Of a DNA stretch of 64,000 bases, positions 21,159 to 32,249 are shown in pieces; position 1 is the stretch's first letter, and each line of letters starts with the position of its first letter. Under the pieces are notes generated by a model. The model was not told the origin of the DNA and ran no database searches. It saw nothing but the letters and a program-made list of their open reading frames with translations. The stretch comes from Malus domestica. Taxonomy: Eukaryota; Streptophyta; Magnoliopsida; Rosales; Rosaceae. Location: the NCBI RefSeq assembly GCF_042453785.1, contig NC_091672.1, forward strand, positions 8,016,501-8,080,500, given 5' to 3'. A program made the position numbers and the translations under genes.

Positions 21159-21638
21159 TGGTTTGGCCATCAAAGCAATGACTACTCGCGAACAATCAGT
21201 CTGCCACAAAATCTAAACATGGACAGTAATTGGCTAGGATTGGCTGTATGTGCAAACTTTGCAATCCTGGAGCATCTGACTTCCGAGATTGACAAATTGG
21301 ATATCCCAGCAATTTCTCACAACCTTAGTTGTCATTTTGAATCGGACAAAGGGAATTCTCTGCATCACTACTACACAAGCAAAGAAGAATTCATGTGGTT
21401 GCATCTTGGAGGATTCGTTTGGGTATCCTACATACCACGAGTGTGGTTTTCAGATCAGTTGAATGAATGCAGTTCCCTAGAAGCTTCAGTCGTAAGTGAT
21501 CACGAGGCCTTCAGTGTCCATGGGTGTGGTCTCCGCCTACTACACCAGCATGATGAAGAAGAGTTTACTCAGGCCATATTGCAGTATATGACGTCGTTGT
21601 GCGATAAGAAAGGGAAAAATAAGCAAACACCCTCATAA
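21159..21638 (+). pseudogene. TNL C-terminal post-LRR (C-JID-like) exon
   Basis: The frame reads WFGHQSND at 21159-21182, then TISLPQNLNMDSNWLGLAVC, later YIPRVWFSDQLNECSSLEAS and GCGLRLLHQHDEEEF, and ends at 21638. This order (WF.HQS, NWLG.A.C, W..YIPR.WF, CG.RLLYQHD) is that of the C-terminal jelly-roll/Ig-like domain that follows the LRRs in TNLs and helps recognise effectors. It is well preserved for a gene that has lost its LRRs. An ATG at 21219 opens a 139-residue frame, but that is internal to the domain and probably not a true start. Confidence 0.85.
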
Positions 21639-21639
21639 G

Positions 21640-22380
21640 GGTGAGACAGGAATGATCATGTAGTAGAACTCACAAGGCAGCATTGAGGAACCTCACCAAT
21701 AAAGAAGGCTTGTCAATGTCACTAATAACTTCTCCCCTTCCGCAGATGTGGGTGTAGCTATATTGGCTAGAACGGATATAGTACCCCTATGATGCAGTGC
21801 ATTAAGGAGGTTGAGTAATTACGGATCTTGATATTCAGGATTGTCCATTGAGTTTTCAAATCTAGTTAATATCTCAAGTAATCAAGTATTTGGAATATTG
21901 TGTTTTTAATTATATTGTTGGATTGAGACTTGGTGATTATTATCTCTTATGTTCTAGTTGACTAGGAAGTTGAAGTTGTGTTAGTGTTTAACTATCTTGT
22001 TGCTAGGCCTATTGAAAGGCTAGAATCGTTAAGGAAGAAACAAATTATGCATTTTGAATGAGTTTATGTAAACAAGAACTAGTTCTCTATATTGCTCATT
22101 GGGTCATAGTTGTGCTTGATATTTCAATAAACATCTCTTTGTTTTCCTCCCTACATCACCTTAAGCACCCGAATTCGAATGCGCAACTCCACCCCATCAA
22201 TTTATTTCGTTACTTAGCAAATTTTTCTACCTTGGCAATGCCTTCCTTTTTATTCATCTGGTCTCAGCTAATTAATTGTCAACTTCATGTTAAAATGCAA
22301 CAATGCAGCCTCCTATGTTTAATCCATCATTAGGGCTTGACAAAACTCAAGACGGAATTGTAGAGATTAAACGTGAAAAA
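21640..22380. other. Intergenic DNA after the TNL
   Basis: I find no gene. Short frames here have no recognisable domain. Confidence 0.5.
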
Positions 22381-22381
22381 T

Positions 22382-22456
22382 GGAGTGCCGACTATCAATT
22401 ATCTGACCCCTCCTCCCTCCTACATTATCCGGACTTGGGACCGGCATCGTAAAATA
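22382..22456 (-). mobile_element. 5' leader fragment of an RTE-type LINE
   Basis: The sequence gagtgccgactatcaattat, then cggacttgggaccggcat, matches the 5' leader of LINE copy B (18845-18925) in the same orientation, with substitutions. Only the extreme 5' end is present, so it is a remnant. Confidence 0.7.
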
Positions 22457-23569
22457 AACTCAATACAAAAGCCTTGAATATTTTTCTTCTTCTGAATCAA
22501 AATTACGGAAAAATCAACACGAATTAATTATGCAAATGATTAAATAAAGGGATGTTTTGATATAGCGGATGTTGGCGAACTGACGACTCGTATCGAAACA
22601 AACTGAGCCAGCGTACGATGATTGCATAGTCCAGACTCAACTGCAAATGATTTTAAATACCGATCAAACATGCTTTGTTCCACTGTGATCAAATAGAGAG
22701 ACAGACTTTCCTCACGAACAAAAAGCGTCATCAAATCAACCAAAGCTTGCACGCCACCATTATGTATGGACTTAATATATAGTTAAATTTAAGGCTTATT
22801 ATATTAACACTCCATAAATTGTTGAAGAAACCCTACATACTTAATACACCCCACATTTGTTTTTTCAATGAATAATTATCTTAATACACTCCACATACTT
22901 CCCCATAATACCCTCACACCTCACATTCTCAATATACACCTTACATTTTCTACATGCACCCCATATTTTCTATACACCCCACATTTCTCAAATCTTATAA
23001 AGCTTTTAATTTAGACAAAAAATGCCGACTAGAATTTTGACAAAAGATGCCGCCTAAGATTTAAAGCATATGTGAGCTGTTTTCAATTCCATCATTAAAA
23101 CTCGTGTCGTCTGTTTTTAATATTTGGTGGTAATTTTAGATGTTTAATTTTTCATGTAGTCTCTATGGTTCCTAAAAAATGAATATGAACATAGAAACTT
23201 GAATAACGCAGCAAAAACAAGATTAAATAATTATCGATGTCGTCAAAATCACTAAAACAATAAAAAATATGAAGTCTTACCTCATTTGAAGCTTCGAAAA
23301 AATCGTTTCCGTGTTTCATTCGTCAAAAATAATTTTTCTCAATCAACATGTTTGTAGTTTCATTAGTTAGGGTTTTGTTCAACAATGCAGGATCGGAGGG
23401 ATTTTGATAGTTGAAAATGATTTGGGGTGTATTTAGAAATTTTTTTTTTAACCTAATAAGATCAAAATTGACATTGCATAGTATGGTAAATAAATCATTT
23501 AATATTAAATTTTAATGTGGGATGCATTCAACATTTTGTGAGGTGCTAATATAAAAAGCCAAATTTAAT
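22457..23569. other. AT-rich intergenic DNA
   Basis: No gene is supported. At about 22840-22990 short phrases such as caccccacatttt and cacctcacattc repeat irregularly. Confidence 0.5.
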
Positions 23570-23581
23570 TAACTACTATTG

Positions 23582-23751
23582 AAACCACTCAATACTACGG
23601 TCTAGTGATATTCCTCTTCACTTGGAAGTGAGAGGTCTTAGGTTCAAATCTCGTGGATGGCGAAATCGATATCAAATTATGTTGCCTATTATGTGGCTTA
23701 GCCAAACTCCCCCTTCCCTTAGTGTAAAAATATCGATGTACTAAAAAAAAA
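23582..23751 (+). mobile_element. tRNA-derived SINE with 12-bp target duplication
   Basis: The 170-bp element has a Pol III B-box, ggttcaaatctc, at 23641-23652 and an A-box-like segment (tctagtgatattcctcttc) about 40 bp upstream. It ends in an A-run after atcgatgtact. A perfect 12-bp direct repeat, taactactattg, flanks it at 23570-23581 and 23752-23763. Another, older copy is at 43648-43821. The element encodes no protein and would depend on a LINE for movement. Confidence 0.88.
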
Positions 23752-23895
23752 TAACTACTATTGGAGGGAAAAGTATATTGAACTCAAATTTGAAACTAAG
23801 AAATGATAACAAACTCTTAAAACCGACAGGAACTTCCTCCATAATAGGTGGAGCAGTTACACCACATATACAGATAAGTCTCTTTCTCTTCGTTT

Positions 23896-24015
23896 TTTTT
23901 TTTTTTTTTTTTTTGGACAAACGATAATGTTAGTAGATTAAATTGTTAGTCGTAGGGGAGGGGACCGATGGAAATTAAATCCACGCCAGGATGCATAGGC
24001 ATCATTGCTTTCTAG
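23896..24015 (-). mobile_element. Possible SINE-like fragment, reverse orientation
   Basis: A T-run of about 24 bases leads into ggacaaacgataatgttagt and then ggggaggggaccgatgg, which loosely resembles the reverse complement of the SINE 3' part. The phrase gatggaaattaaatccacgc recurs in altered form at about 63862 beside the array edge. No clear B-box or target duplication was found. Confidence 0.35.
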
Positions 24016-24156
24016 CACTAGAGTAAAGCATGATTTGTTGTAAGTCCCTCTTTTTGGGTTACATGTTCATTATGAATGCTAGTCCTATTGTAAGCAAGAA
24101 CATAAGGAACTCTAAAGAAGAGAAGATTGATCTCCAAACATGACCATGGTGTACCT

Positions 24157-24899
24157 TGTTGAGAATGAGTCCCACATTTATGAGATGAGTGATTTTGCAT
24201 GGGCTTGTAAGTAGGTTGAACTATTCTCCATATTGCCAATTCGTTTTTTTTGTAGAACCTCAACTTTCTCCATGGTATCAGAGCAAGTTGTCTCTTGTGT
24301 GAAGCCCAACTGCCACACGTGCTCCACATCACCCGATTTGTGTTGTCCACGTGTTAGGCTTGACACTCATGAGGACGCGTGTTGAGAATGAATCCCACAT
24401 TGATGAGAGAAGGGACCTTGCATCTCCATATTGCCAATTGGTTTTATGATGGAACCTCAACTTTCTTCGTAGTATTAGAGCAGGTTGTCCCACGTGTGAA
24501 GCCAAACGGCCACGCGCGCTTCACGTCACCTCGTTGTGTTGCTCCACGTCACCCAGTTGTGTTGTCTATGTGTTAGGCTTGAAAATTCGTCACATGTGAG
24601 GGGACATGTTGAGGTTGGGCTACTCTCCATATTGACAATTGGTTTTATGGTGGAACCTCAACTTTCTTCATGGTATTAGATCATGTTGTCCCATGTGTGA
24701 AGCCAAACAGTCACACGCGCTCCACGTCACCCCTTGTGTTGTCCACATGTTAAGCTTGAAAATTTGTCACACATGAGGGAGCATGTTAAGAATGAATCTC
24801 ACATTGATGGGAGGAGGAACCTTGCATGGGCTTATAAATAGGTTGGACTACTCTTCATATTGCCAATTAATTTAATGGTAGAACCTCAACTTTCTTCAT
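24157..24899 (+). mobile_element. Tandem TRIM-type LTR element (fossil)
   Basis: An LTR-like block starting tgttgagaatgagtccc is followed by a primer-binding-site sequence, tggtatcagagcaagttg (like initiator tRNA-Met), and a short internal part. The same LTR-internal order then repeats: LTR-like blocks start near 24157, 24380, 24608 and 24784, separated by three internal parts. It therefore looks like a small non-coding LTR element multiplied in tandem, LTR-internal-LTR-internal-LTR-internal-LTR. The blocks are diverged and partly shortened, so the structure is broken and old. Confidence 0.65.
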
Positions 24900-26501
24900 T
24901 CCTTTGCTGCAGACTAATGTAAATATGATTTTACTAGTTATGGTTTTACGATATTAGATGTTTGAAACTTGGTCGAATCGATTCTAGGTCCTCTTCCGCA
25001 ATCCTCATTCGTTAACATGCTATCCGATAGAATTGTCATGCGGTCGCTGCTTAATGACCTCTTAATAACCTTTTAATGATCTCTAAACTTGCAATCGGAG
25101 TAATCCTTATTTGTTTTCATGTGGTACCAAAGCCGACGTCTTAAATTCATCAGAAAGAAATATTTACTTTATTTCTTATTTCCGCTGTATGAATTGTTCT
25201 CCGCCAATATTGATCATATGTTTAATAATGAAAGATGATTGAACAAGTGAATCATTTTATATAGTAAAATATCTTCCTTCAGTTGGGTTCCATGAATTTC
25301 AACTCGTCAAGAGAAGATGAAAAGGTCTAGTTGTTTAATTAGATGGCATTAGAAGTAAATTTTAGTCTAATGCTAATAATTGTTAATCAATCTCGTGATT
25401 AACTCAACTGGAGGTTCTTAGTAATGTCATTTGTGTAGTTGACCTAATAAATTCCTCTTCGCCTACAAAGTACCAGCATTTCTTTTCCTTGCTCATATCC
25501 CAACCAATATCACATTCCCTTTAGTATACATCCGTAAACTTTTGGATCTCTAATTTCAAAGACAAAATGGCTATCAAACGACCCTCTACTTCAAATTGAT
25601 TTCAATTTTTGGTATACATGTGTATTCATGTGCATTTCTTCCGTACTATTCCACATCCTTTCCACCACCCACCCTTTCTTTCTTCATTGTATTTTCTTTT
25701 ATTTATAACCAAAAGTAAAAATTAGAAACCATAAACGAAATGATCATCAAACGGGTCTTTTAACTTTTATGTTGTTTGTGTAGCAGCCTTCTTGATAGTC
25801 TACAAACAAGTAGGGGAAGGGCTGAAATTCGAATTTGTTCATGCTACAACAAGTTTTGGTCCAAGAGTCACTTCATGTTCGAGCTTCATAAGATTCCAGA
25901 AATCTATTTTGGCAAACTCATGGGCCCTTTGCTGTATATTCATTTTTTTTTTTTTTTTTCAATCTTCATGCTATATATCGAAGAAGGGAAGTGATTTTTG
26001 CAAATTTATATTTCTCCCAACTCAATCATGTTTAATTTTAACATTTAAATTGAATAAACAAGAAAATCAGCAAACAAAAATATATAAAAGTGTGCGAAAA
26101 TTATTTCCATTCAAACACTGTTAACCGTTAAATTTAAACTTAGACATCCTTAAACAAAGTAGATACCGAGTTGATAGTCCACAGCCATAGCTTTCAAACA
26201 AAAGATACCAAAAGCTGCACTCTACCTGTTGCTACATAGCATGTGAAATTTTGAAGTGTGTGAATAGAACCTACACAAACTGAAACACAAATCACCGGAT
26301 CTCCCACTTGCCCTGTGTGGCCTCATTCAGGCATCAGGGTTCCCCACTGAACCACCGAAAAAAAATTGGTACAAGATTCCAACTTTTACAGACACATGAA
26401 TAGGAGTACTCTCAGTGCAGAAGCTTCTCATATGGGCCATCTCCAACTGCTCTAGATAGATAGGATATGCGAGAAAGATTTCCGAGCAACTAGAATACTA
26501 A
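24900..26501. other. Intergenic DNA without recognisable genes
   Basis: AT-rich sequence with only short chance frames. I see no domain, RNA gene or element ends. Confidence 0.5.
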
Positions 26502-26684
26502 GAGCTTGTTTGGATGTGCTTTTGAAATAATTAAAAGTATTTTTAGTGAAAATGTTTTTTAAACTAATTTTTTAGTATAAATGTAAGTAAATTCTAGAAA
26601 AACACTTTAAGTGCTTTTAAAACTAAAAAAACATTTTCTCTAAGAGTATTTTCAGTAATTTTAAAAGTACATTCAAACGAGCCA
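26502..26684. mobile_element. Small MITE (Tourist/Harbinger-like)
   Basis: The left end gagcttgtttggatgtgc recurs inverted at the right end (gtacattcaaacgagcc). The trinucleotide taa flanks both sides (26499-26501 and about 26685-26687). The interior is non-coding. The size and TAA duplication suit a Harbinger-derived MITE. Confidence 0.65.
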
Positions 26685-27400
26685 TAAAATAGCGGTGTTT
26701 ATAATCTATTACACGTATTCATGTAATCAATCAAGTAGGATTGCGTAGAAAACACAAAACACGCGTTATTGTTCTAAAATATCGCAATAACGTCTCGAAA
26801 CTATAGGTAAGTCATTCTCACCACCTTAGCACCCTTTAACGACCCACGCCCATGCTCCCTTGCCCTAAAATATGTGGCACATAATATATGGAAACACTCG
26901 AGCCTTGTAAAATTCCAAGCCTAATTTGCAATAAGTTTGTATGCCCAACTAGACCTAACGTGCGAAACTGGACCATGTGAACTTACACAACTTACGGCTG
27001 TGTCACAACCCACCAAAGACCCCACTCCAAATCACGACAGCAAGGGACTTCTGGAATCTGTCATTTATTTTCTTTTTTCTCTCCTTTTTTTTCTTTTAGA
27101 TTTAAGAAAATAAATTGATTGGTTGGGAGGTTGTCTGCAAATTGAGGTCATTGGTAGGTCAATTCACAACTGATGAAATTCAACTAACGGCCATTGTTAA
27201 ATATTCGGGGTATCTTGTCAATTGTTAAATATTGGGGAAACTTCAGCCTCAGCTTCTACTAATTTCCAACTACGATTCCTTATAATTGTTGGTATATTTG
27301 AATTTGGATTGTATGCTTGTTAGATTGCAGCTGGTTGATAGTTACATATGCAAATTCTTTAATTGTATCTAATGCCATATGGAAGCATCACTAGGTGAAT
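26685..27400. other. Intergenic DNA without recognisable genes
   Basis: There are no supported features. The phrase ttgttaaatatt(c/g)gggg occurs twice near 27195-27240. Confidence 0.45.
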
Positions 27401-28330
27401 ATGTCTGCATTTTTTATCACGTGACTTGATTTGAGCAGAAAACTTGATTGCTGACAAATCACGCGATAATATATGCGTGACTAAATTGCGGGATGGAAAT
27501 TGGGCAAAATTGCTTATTGGCGGTCATATATGTGTGACTAAATTGTCTATTGCTGGTTGATAGTTACATTGGCAAACTCTAGTTGTACATGTAGAGGGCA
27601 TTTTTCTTCCGAAATATTTTTGTTCACCATTCTTGTTAGATGAGTTTGATTAAATTTATCAACTACAAAAATATCAAAATTCGAACTCCAATTTCCTAAG
27701 TTTGAATTCTATGTAAATAGTTGTCATTTTCAAATTTCTATGAGTGAGAGTTAAAAACAAAAATACAAGAGAACTAAATGGCCACCATCACCAGCACATA
27801 CCCTTGTCACTACTACCTACACCACCATCACCACCTACCACCATCATCACCACCATCACCGATGTCGCCACCACCACATAACACCATCATTACCGCTGCT
27901 ACTGCCACACTAATGTCATCGCCGCCATTGTCGTCACTGCCACGCATTGTCATCACCATCCCACCACCACCAAACGTCATCACCGCCATTGTGACCACTA
28001 CTATTAGCACATTTTCTAACTACGATCTTATTTATATATTAATAAATCTATTTACACATTGAATTTTGTATTTAAATTTCATTGTTCTTTTAGGTTAGCC
28101 GAACAAGGAAATTCACAAATTCTAGAAAATAAAATTTTGTCCTTTCAATTTCGGAATTCCTTAGTAATCTTAAATTTCTTCATTCAAACGCAGTTAAAAA
28201 ATTGGAGGAAGTCACGCGTCACCAGTCAATCCACCTTTTTGTCTACGTATCTCATCGAACAACATAAGAAAAGCACATCTAAACAGAAAACTTGACTATT
28301 TATGCGCCACGTGATAAAAAATGTAGACAC
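27401..28330. mobile_element. 0.93-kb terminal-inverted-repeat element
   Basis: A 23-bp terminal repeat, atgtctgcattttttatcac plus gtg at 27401-27423, recurs inverted at 28308-28330 with one mismatch (tgtgtctacatttttt as read on the other strand). The next bases (agaaaacttg) also match between the arms after a short gap. The interior is non-coding and holds a CCA/CAT-rich low-complexity patch. The superfamily is not assigned, because no clear target duplication was found. Confidence 0.65.
27778..28010. repeat. CCA/CAT trinucleotide-rich low-complexity patch
   Basis: Runs of caccaccatcaccacc-type triplets produce His- and Pro-rich frames on one strand and Gly/Asp-rich frames on the other. These are repeat artefacts, not genes. 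Confidence 0.85.
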
Positions 28331-29130
28331 AAGTGTATACACGGTGACCTTGCCGAATCCCTCATTTAACAGCTAACCAATTTGACCGGTTCATATATGA
28401 AAACAAAAACCGAAACAAAAATTGACCAATTCTTCCCTACCTTTCTGACTAAACGACCAATTTTTGGAGAAGTTTTTACAGTGAACCAAGACCCTCTCAA
28501 AGTCCAATCTATTTGCCGACTTTGCGGCTTTCAGTCCTTTCTGGTAAGTGGATTGCGTTATGGTTAGTAAAACCAGATTAACAAACTTAATAATGTTTAA
28601 TAATAAACAAGGCTGACTATGCAACCATTAGCATTACAATCTGTATCGCATTTGTAAAGTTGGACGGCCTGATTTCTAGGCATGACAAGCGGTGATTTTC
28701 TTAAAGGCGACTGATTGTTGACCAATTCCAAGACTTGCTAAAAGGTCGACAATCGGTCATGCGCCCACGAGCTCTAACTCAACAAGATTCAAGGAGTTTA
28801 ATAAACTGTGGAATGGAAAATGAAGGCTACAACTACATTAGAGAACGTTTTACGGCATCCGTAAGAACGGTTCTTAGTTCAACGTCCAAATTGCCGCACA
28901 AAATCATAAACCGGCTCTCATTGTAATTGTTCAACACTGCGCCGGAGTCCAACGTCATTTCTATTCTAAACAAACAAAGAATGGGAAAGAAACAATTCAA
29001 GTTATGGAAGATCTCGCACATTCACATATGAATAGTCGTCACTTTTCTCTTAGATTAAAATTGAACGAGATGAAAAGAAAGTACGAATAAGAAATCAAAG
29101 TTGGCGTCTTTCGGGGTTGAAATCTTTATC
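28331..29130. other. Intergenic DNA downstream of the guanylate kinase gene
   Basis: No gene is supported. It probably contains the 3' UTR and polyadenylation region of the kinase just left of 29131; aataaa-like signals are not distinctive. Confidence 0.45.
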
Positions 29131-31488
29131 TCATTGATTAATCCCAGTCAGACCGTCTAAAAATGAGTCCATGGTATATATGTCTAGCCCTCTGGTCCGC
29201 CCAGGCGCCCCTCCTTTGAGGGCTGACACATCCAGCACGATCCTGCTCATCAGACCGTACATACGTGTAAACAGCTAAATATCTTACGCTATATATTTGA
29301 TTAAACGAGCAATGAAAAAAGAAACTTACGTGTTGGTGGATGCTTTTTCCAGTTTTGGAGTTCTGGAGTTTATGATGATTTTGTTATCAATCTTGGTCAT
29401 CGAATGGTCCATCGGCAGATCAACCACTTTACTTGCTGAAGTGAAATTTTAACACATTAAATTTCGGTTTAATGTAATATAACCAAGTTCATTTGAACCG
29501 CTTCTTACCTGATTTAGGAGCAGCAGTAACAGTTCCATCTAGTCCCAAGAGTTTCTACACAAACAGATGAATTTGGCATCAGTAACAAGAAGCATCGGTG
29601 CAAATCCAATGACGGTGGGAACAGCTACCTTTAGACTCTGGTAACAGTCTTCCAGGTTATCATTATACAACATATGATCAAAGATGCCTGTTGATTGCCC
29701 TTGCTCAATCTCAGCCTTGGCGTTACGGAGTCGCTTTAGGACCTGTTCCTCTGTCTCAGTTCCCCTGTTTCCATATTCAACCATGCTCAGAACAGGAACA
29801 TGGAAAGTGGAATTTGAGGATGAGAAATAATAAATGGCATATTAAACTACCTTGCCCGAAGGCGCTTCTCAAGCTCTTCCATTGAGGGTGGACATACGAA
29901 GATGAAGATAGCTTCAAGTGAACTAGCCCTCACAGATCTTGCCCCTTGAACATCAATGTCAAGAATGCATCTCTACATTGAAAGAAAACAACACCACACA
30001 GGCAATGAAAATAACACAGTTCCTTACAAGACAAAATTATGCCGGTGCCCGATGTATTAAGGGTTGAGTTTGATGGGACACCCTACTTTTTCCCCAAATG
30101 CGGTAATTTGTGAATAAATTCATGAGAGGTCACAATGTCCCACAGCTAAACCAGACTATAACTAGAGCAATTCCAAAGACAACCAATCATCATACGGGTG
30201 CTGTGTAATCTTGCCACAAGGTGTGTGTTTTAAAAACATTGAGGCAGATCCAGATATTAAATCCAACATGACAACAAAAACTGAGCCAGACCCCAACACT
30301 CCATAATCGTCATAAAATAGAAACCGAACTTTCAAAGAACACCAAATTACAAACATTTACCTTCCCAGCATCTGCTACGACTTCTACTGCTTCAACACTA
30401 GTTCCGTAGAGATTTCCATGCACAGAAGCGAACTCAAGGAACTTGCCGTCTTCTATTTCTTTCTCCATGACACTCCTCTCAATGAAATGATAATGGACCC
30501 CATCCTTCTCCATAGCTCTTGGAGCACGGGTTGTGTGGCTCACCGAGAATCCAAACATGGATGGATACTCTTTCATGAGCATGGATATTAGTGTCCCCTT
30601 TCCTACCCCGGAAGGACCACTAATAACAATTGGCTTCTCAGCATAGCCCCTCACTCCCTTACTCCACGCAACCACCTCAGTGCCCAAAATCTTCTTCTGC
30701 TGCCTAACGTATTGGGTGTCCACCTAACACAACAAAGCATTTTCAGAAGTTCGGATAATTAATACATAATGGCTAGAATGGTGTTAACTGAACAACTTCT
30801 GTTCCCTTATCATATCTGAATGGTTTCATAGGTACCAACCTCGAGAAACCAGGCAAAATCGTCTGTGCTGGAACCATTCTTGGTAATCAATACCCGGTCT
30901 TCACTTAAAAGCACTGCTGAATGGCCTTTAGATGGCTTGGGTTTGGTTCCCAACACGACAGGATTTATCCTGCAAATTTGAACCAGATATTAGTAACAGA
31001 AAATTACCAGAAAGCAATTCATTACCAAGAGATATGCACATACCATTCACCACTGGATTGGTCAAGAATACAAACTCCAAATGACAATGCCGATTCCTCA
31101 CAGGCTCCACCAATCACATACTGTCAAAAAATGCACTGGCAATATGATTGACCTGGTGGTAAATCATTGAAGGACAAACAGGGGCATTGGACGAGAAAAA
31201 CATATTGATATATTAAATATCATACTGTTCTGTTGCCCACGACAACGGACGTTTCACCGCCTTTTGATTTTACATCAAAACCATTTGCAAATCCCTTCTG
31301 CAGCTCATCAACAAAGAATGCTGGTGCTTCTCCCTGATGACAACAACAACCAATATCTATCAAATCACAGCAACTCAAAGCAACCACCTTGGTTAACATG
31401 TAGGCATCATTTCTAATCACATTCCTTATCAAAGTTCAATTTTTTCACACAGAAGTCGAGCATAAAACAGGTATGAGGGGCTTACCAT
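29131..31488 (-). CDS. Guanylate kinase with N-terminal kelch-like region
   Basis: This enzyme uses ATP to phosphorylate GMP to GDP, in nucleotide metabolism, and is probably cytosolic as in Arabidopsis AGK1/2. Coding exons on the minus strand: 31488-31486 (ATG only), 31333-31226, 31120-31044, 30969-30840, 30723-30361, 29972-29851, 29764-29629, 29554-29509, 29435-29330 and 29242-29131. All have GT-AG borders and join in frame to give 400 residues (Arabidopsis homologues have just under 390). The N-terminus (1-106) has kelch-like features ([15 protein letters not shown]). The kinase domain runs from about 137, with the P-loop GPSGVGKGT at 142-150, [18 protein letters not shown] and [13 protein letters not shown] for GMP binding, then [11 protein letters not shown] and the lid. 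The C-terminus ends [21 protein letters not shown]. The start codon is followed directly by an intron. No defect is seen. Confidence 0.93.
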
Positions 31489-31521
31489 GGAAAAAGCTAT
31501 TCCTGCAACTCTAGATTCCCC
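31486..31521 (-). other. Guanylate kinase exon carrying the start codon
   Basis: The short exon 31521-31486 lies between a gatcag acceptor and a gtaagc donor. Its last three bases are the ATG of [12 protein letters not shown]. The bases before the ATG keep an open frame (GESRVAGIAFS) with the upstream leader exon, but no upstream in-frame ATG exists. Confidence 0.8.
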
Positions 31522-31984
31522 CTGATCAGTAGACATGGAGAGAGATCAGAATAATTCAATGTTTCCTGGATCTAAGTAATATACAAAAAAAAAATATTCA
31601 AACCAGAAAAAGCATAAGAGGGTATATTGCAATAAAACGATAAAAATCTATCACATTTGACAAAATGACAATAGAACACCAATAGAAAACAGATAAATTG
31701 AGCTGGAAAAGAACTCTGGGATCAAAACCCAAATGGCCCATCAACATATACACAGACAAGAAAAAAAATAAGAGAAAATGATGCCACACAAACACAACTG
31801 TTAATTTTTGTCAAAATCTCTTCAAAACCCACATAAAACTAAAGAAAAATAGATGGGCAGAGAGCAAAGAACATCAAAATGCAAAAAACCCACAAAACCC
31901 ACCTCAAAAAACCCAAAACATATGGATCAAAACCCTTAGAAATCCCAAAACAATATTGGGTAACAAGGAAGAGGACCCAAATAC

Positions 31985-32130
31985 CTTTCTGTGAGCAGCA
32001 GTTGCTCGGTGACAAAAAGCAAGCTTGTGTCTTGGGAGGGATGCAAATTTCAGAAGGGAAAACAACGATTTAAAAGGCCAGTTAGTATACAACTTTTTCA
32101 AGGTGAAGTTTTGGGGAGGCTTAGAAATCA
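31985..32130 (-). other. Guanylate kinase 5' leader exon
   Basis: A non-AUG open stretch ends at an AAG|GTATTT donor at 31985 and joins in phase 0 to the exon at 31521. In frame with the kinase it encodes NFTLKKLYTNWPFKSLF and then KFASLPRHKLAFCHRATAA, a basic, Ser/Leu-rich sequence, bounded by an upstream TGA near 32153. With no ATG it is most simply a 5' UTR. The true transcription start lies further up (larger coordinates) and was not determined. Confidence 0.6.
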
Positions 32131-32249
32131 AATCAACACAAACTTGTGTAGGAAAAAATCACAGGAGTGGTAGAATAAGGTGGAAGAAATCTGGTGTAGC
32201 GTTCTCATATTTGTAGCAAGGGAAAGGGGGAATCTTTGAATTTAGTCCA

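Noticed and set aside
22540-22752. 70-codon minus-strand frame (MQALVDLMTLF...)
   Set aside because: It has no recognisable domain, splice partner or neighbouring signals. It is too short to support.
27778-28062. His/Pro-rich protein
   Set aside because: It is read from CCA/CAT triplet repeats, with no conserved domain or gene context.
31904-32131. Kinase start at MISKPPQNF
   Set aside because: The codon there is TTG, not ATG. The first in-frame ATG is at 31488, which also matches the N-terminus I recall for plant homologues (MGEAPAFF).
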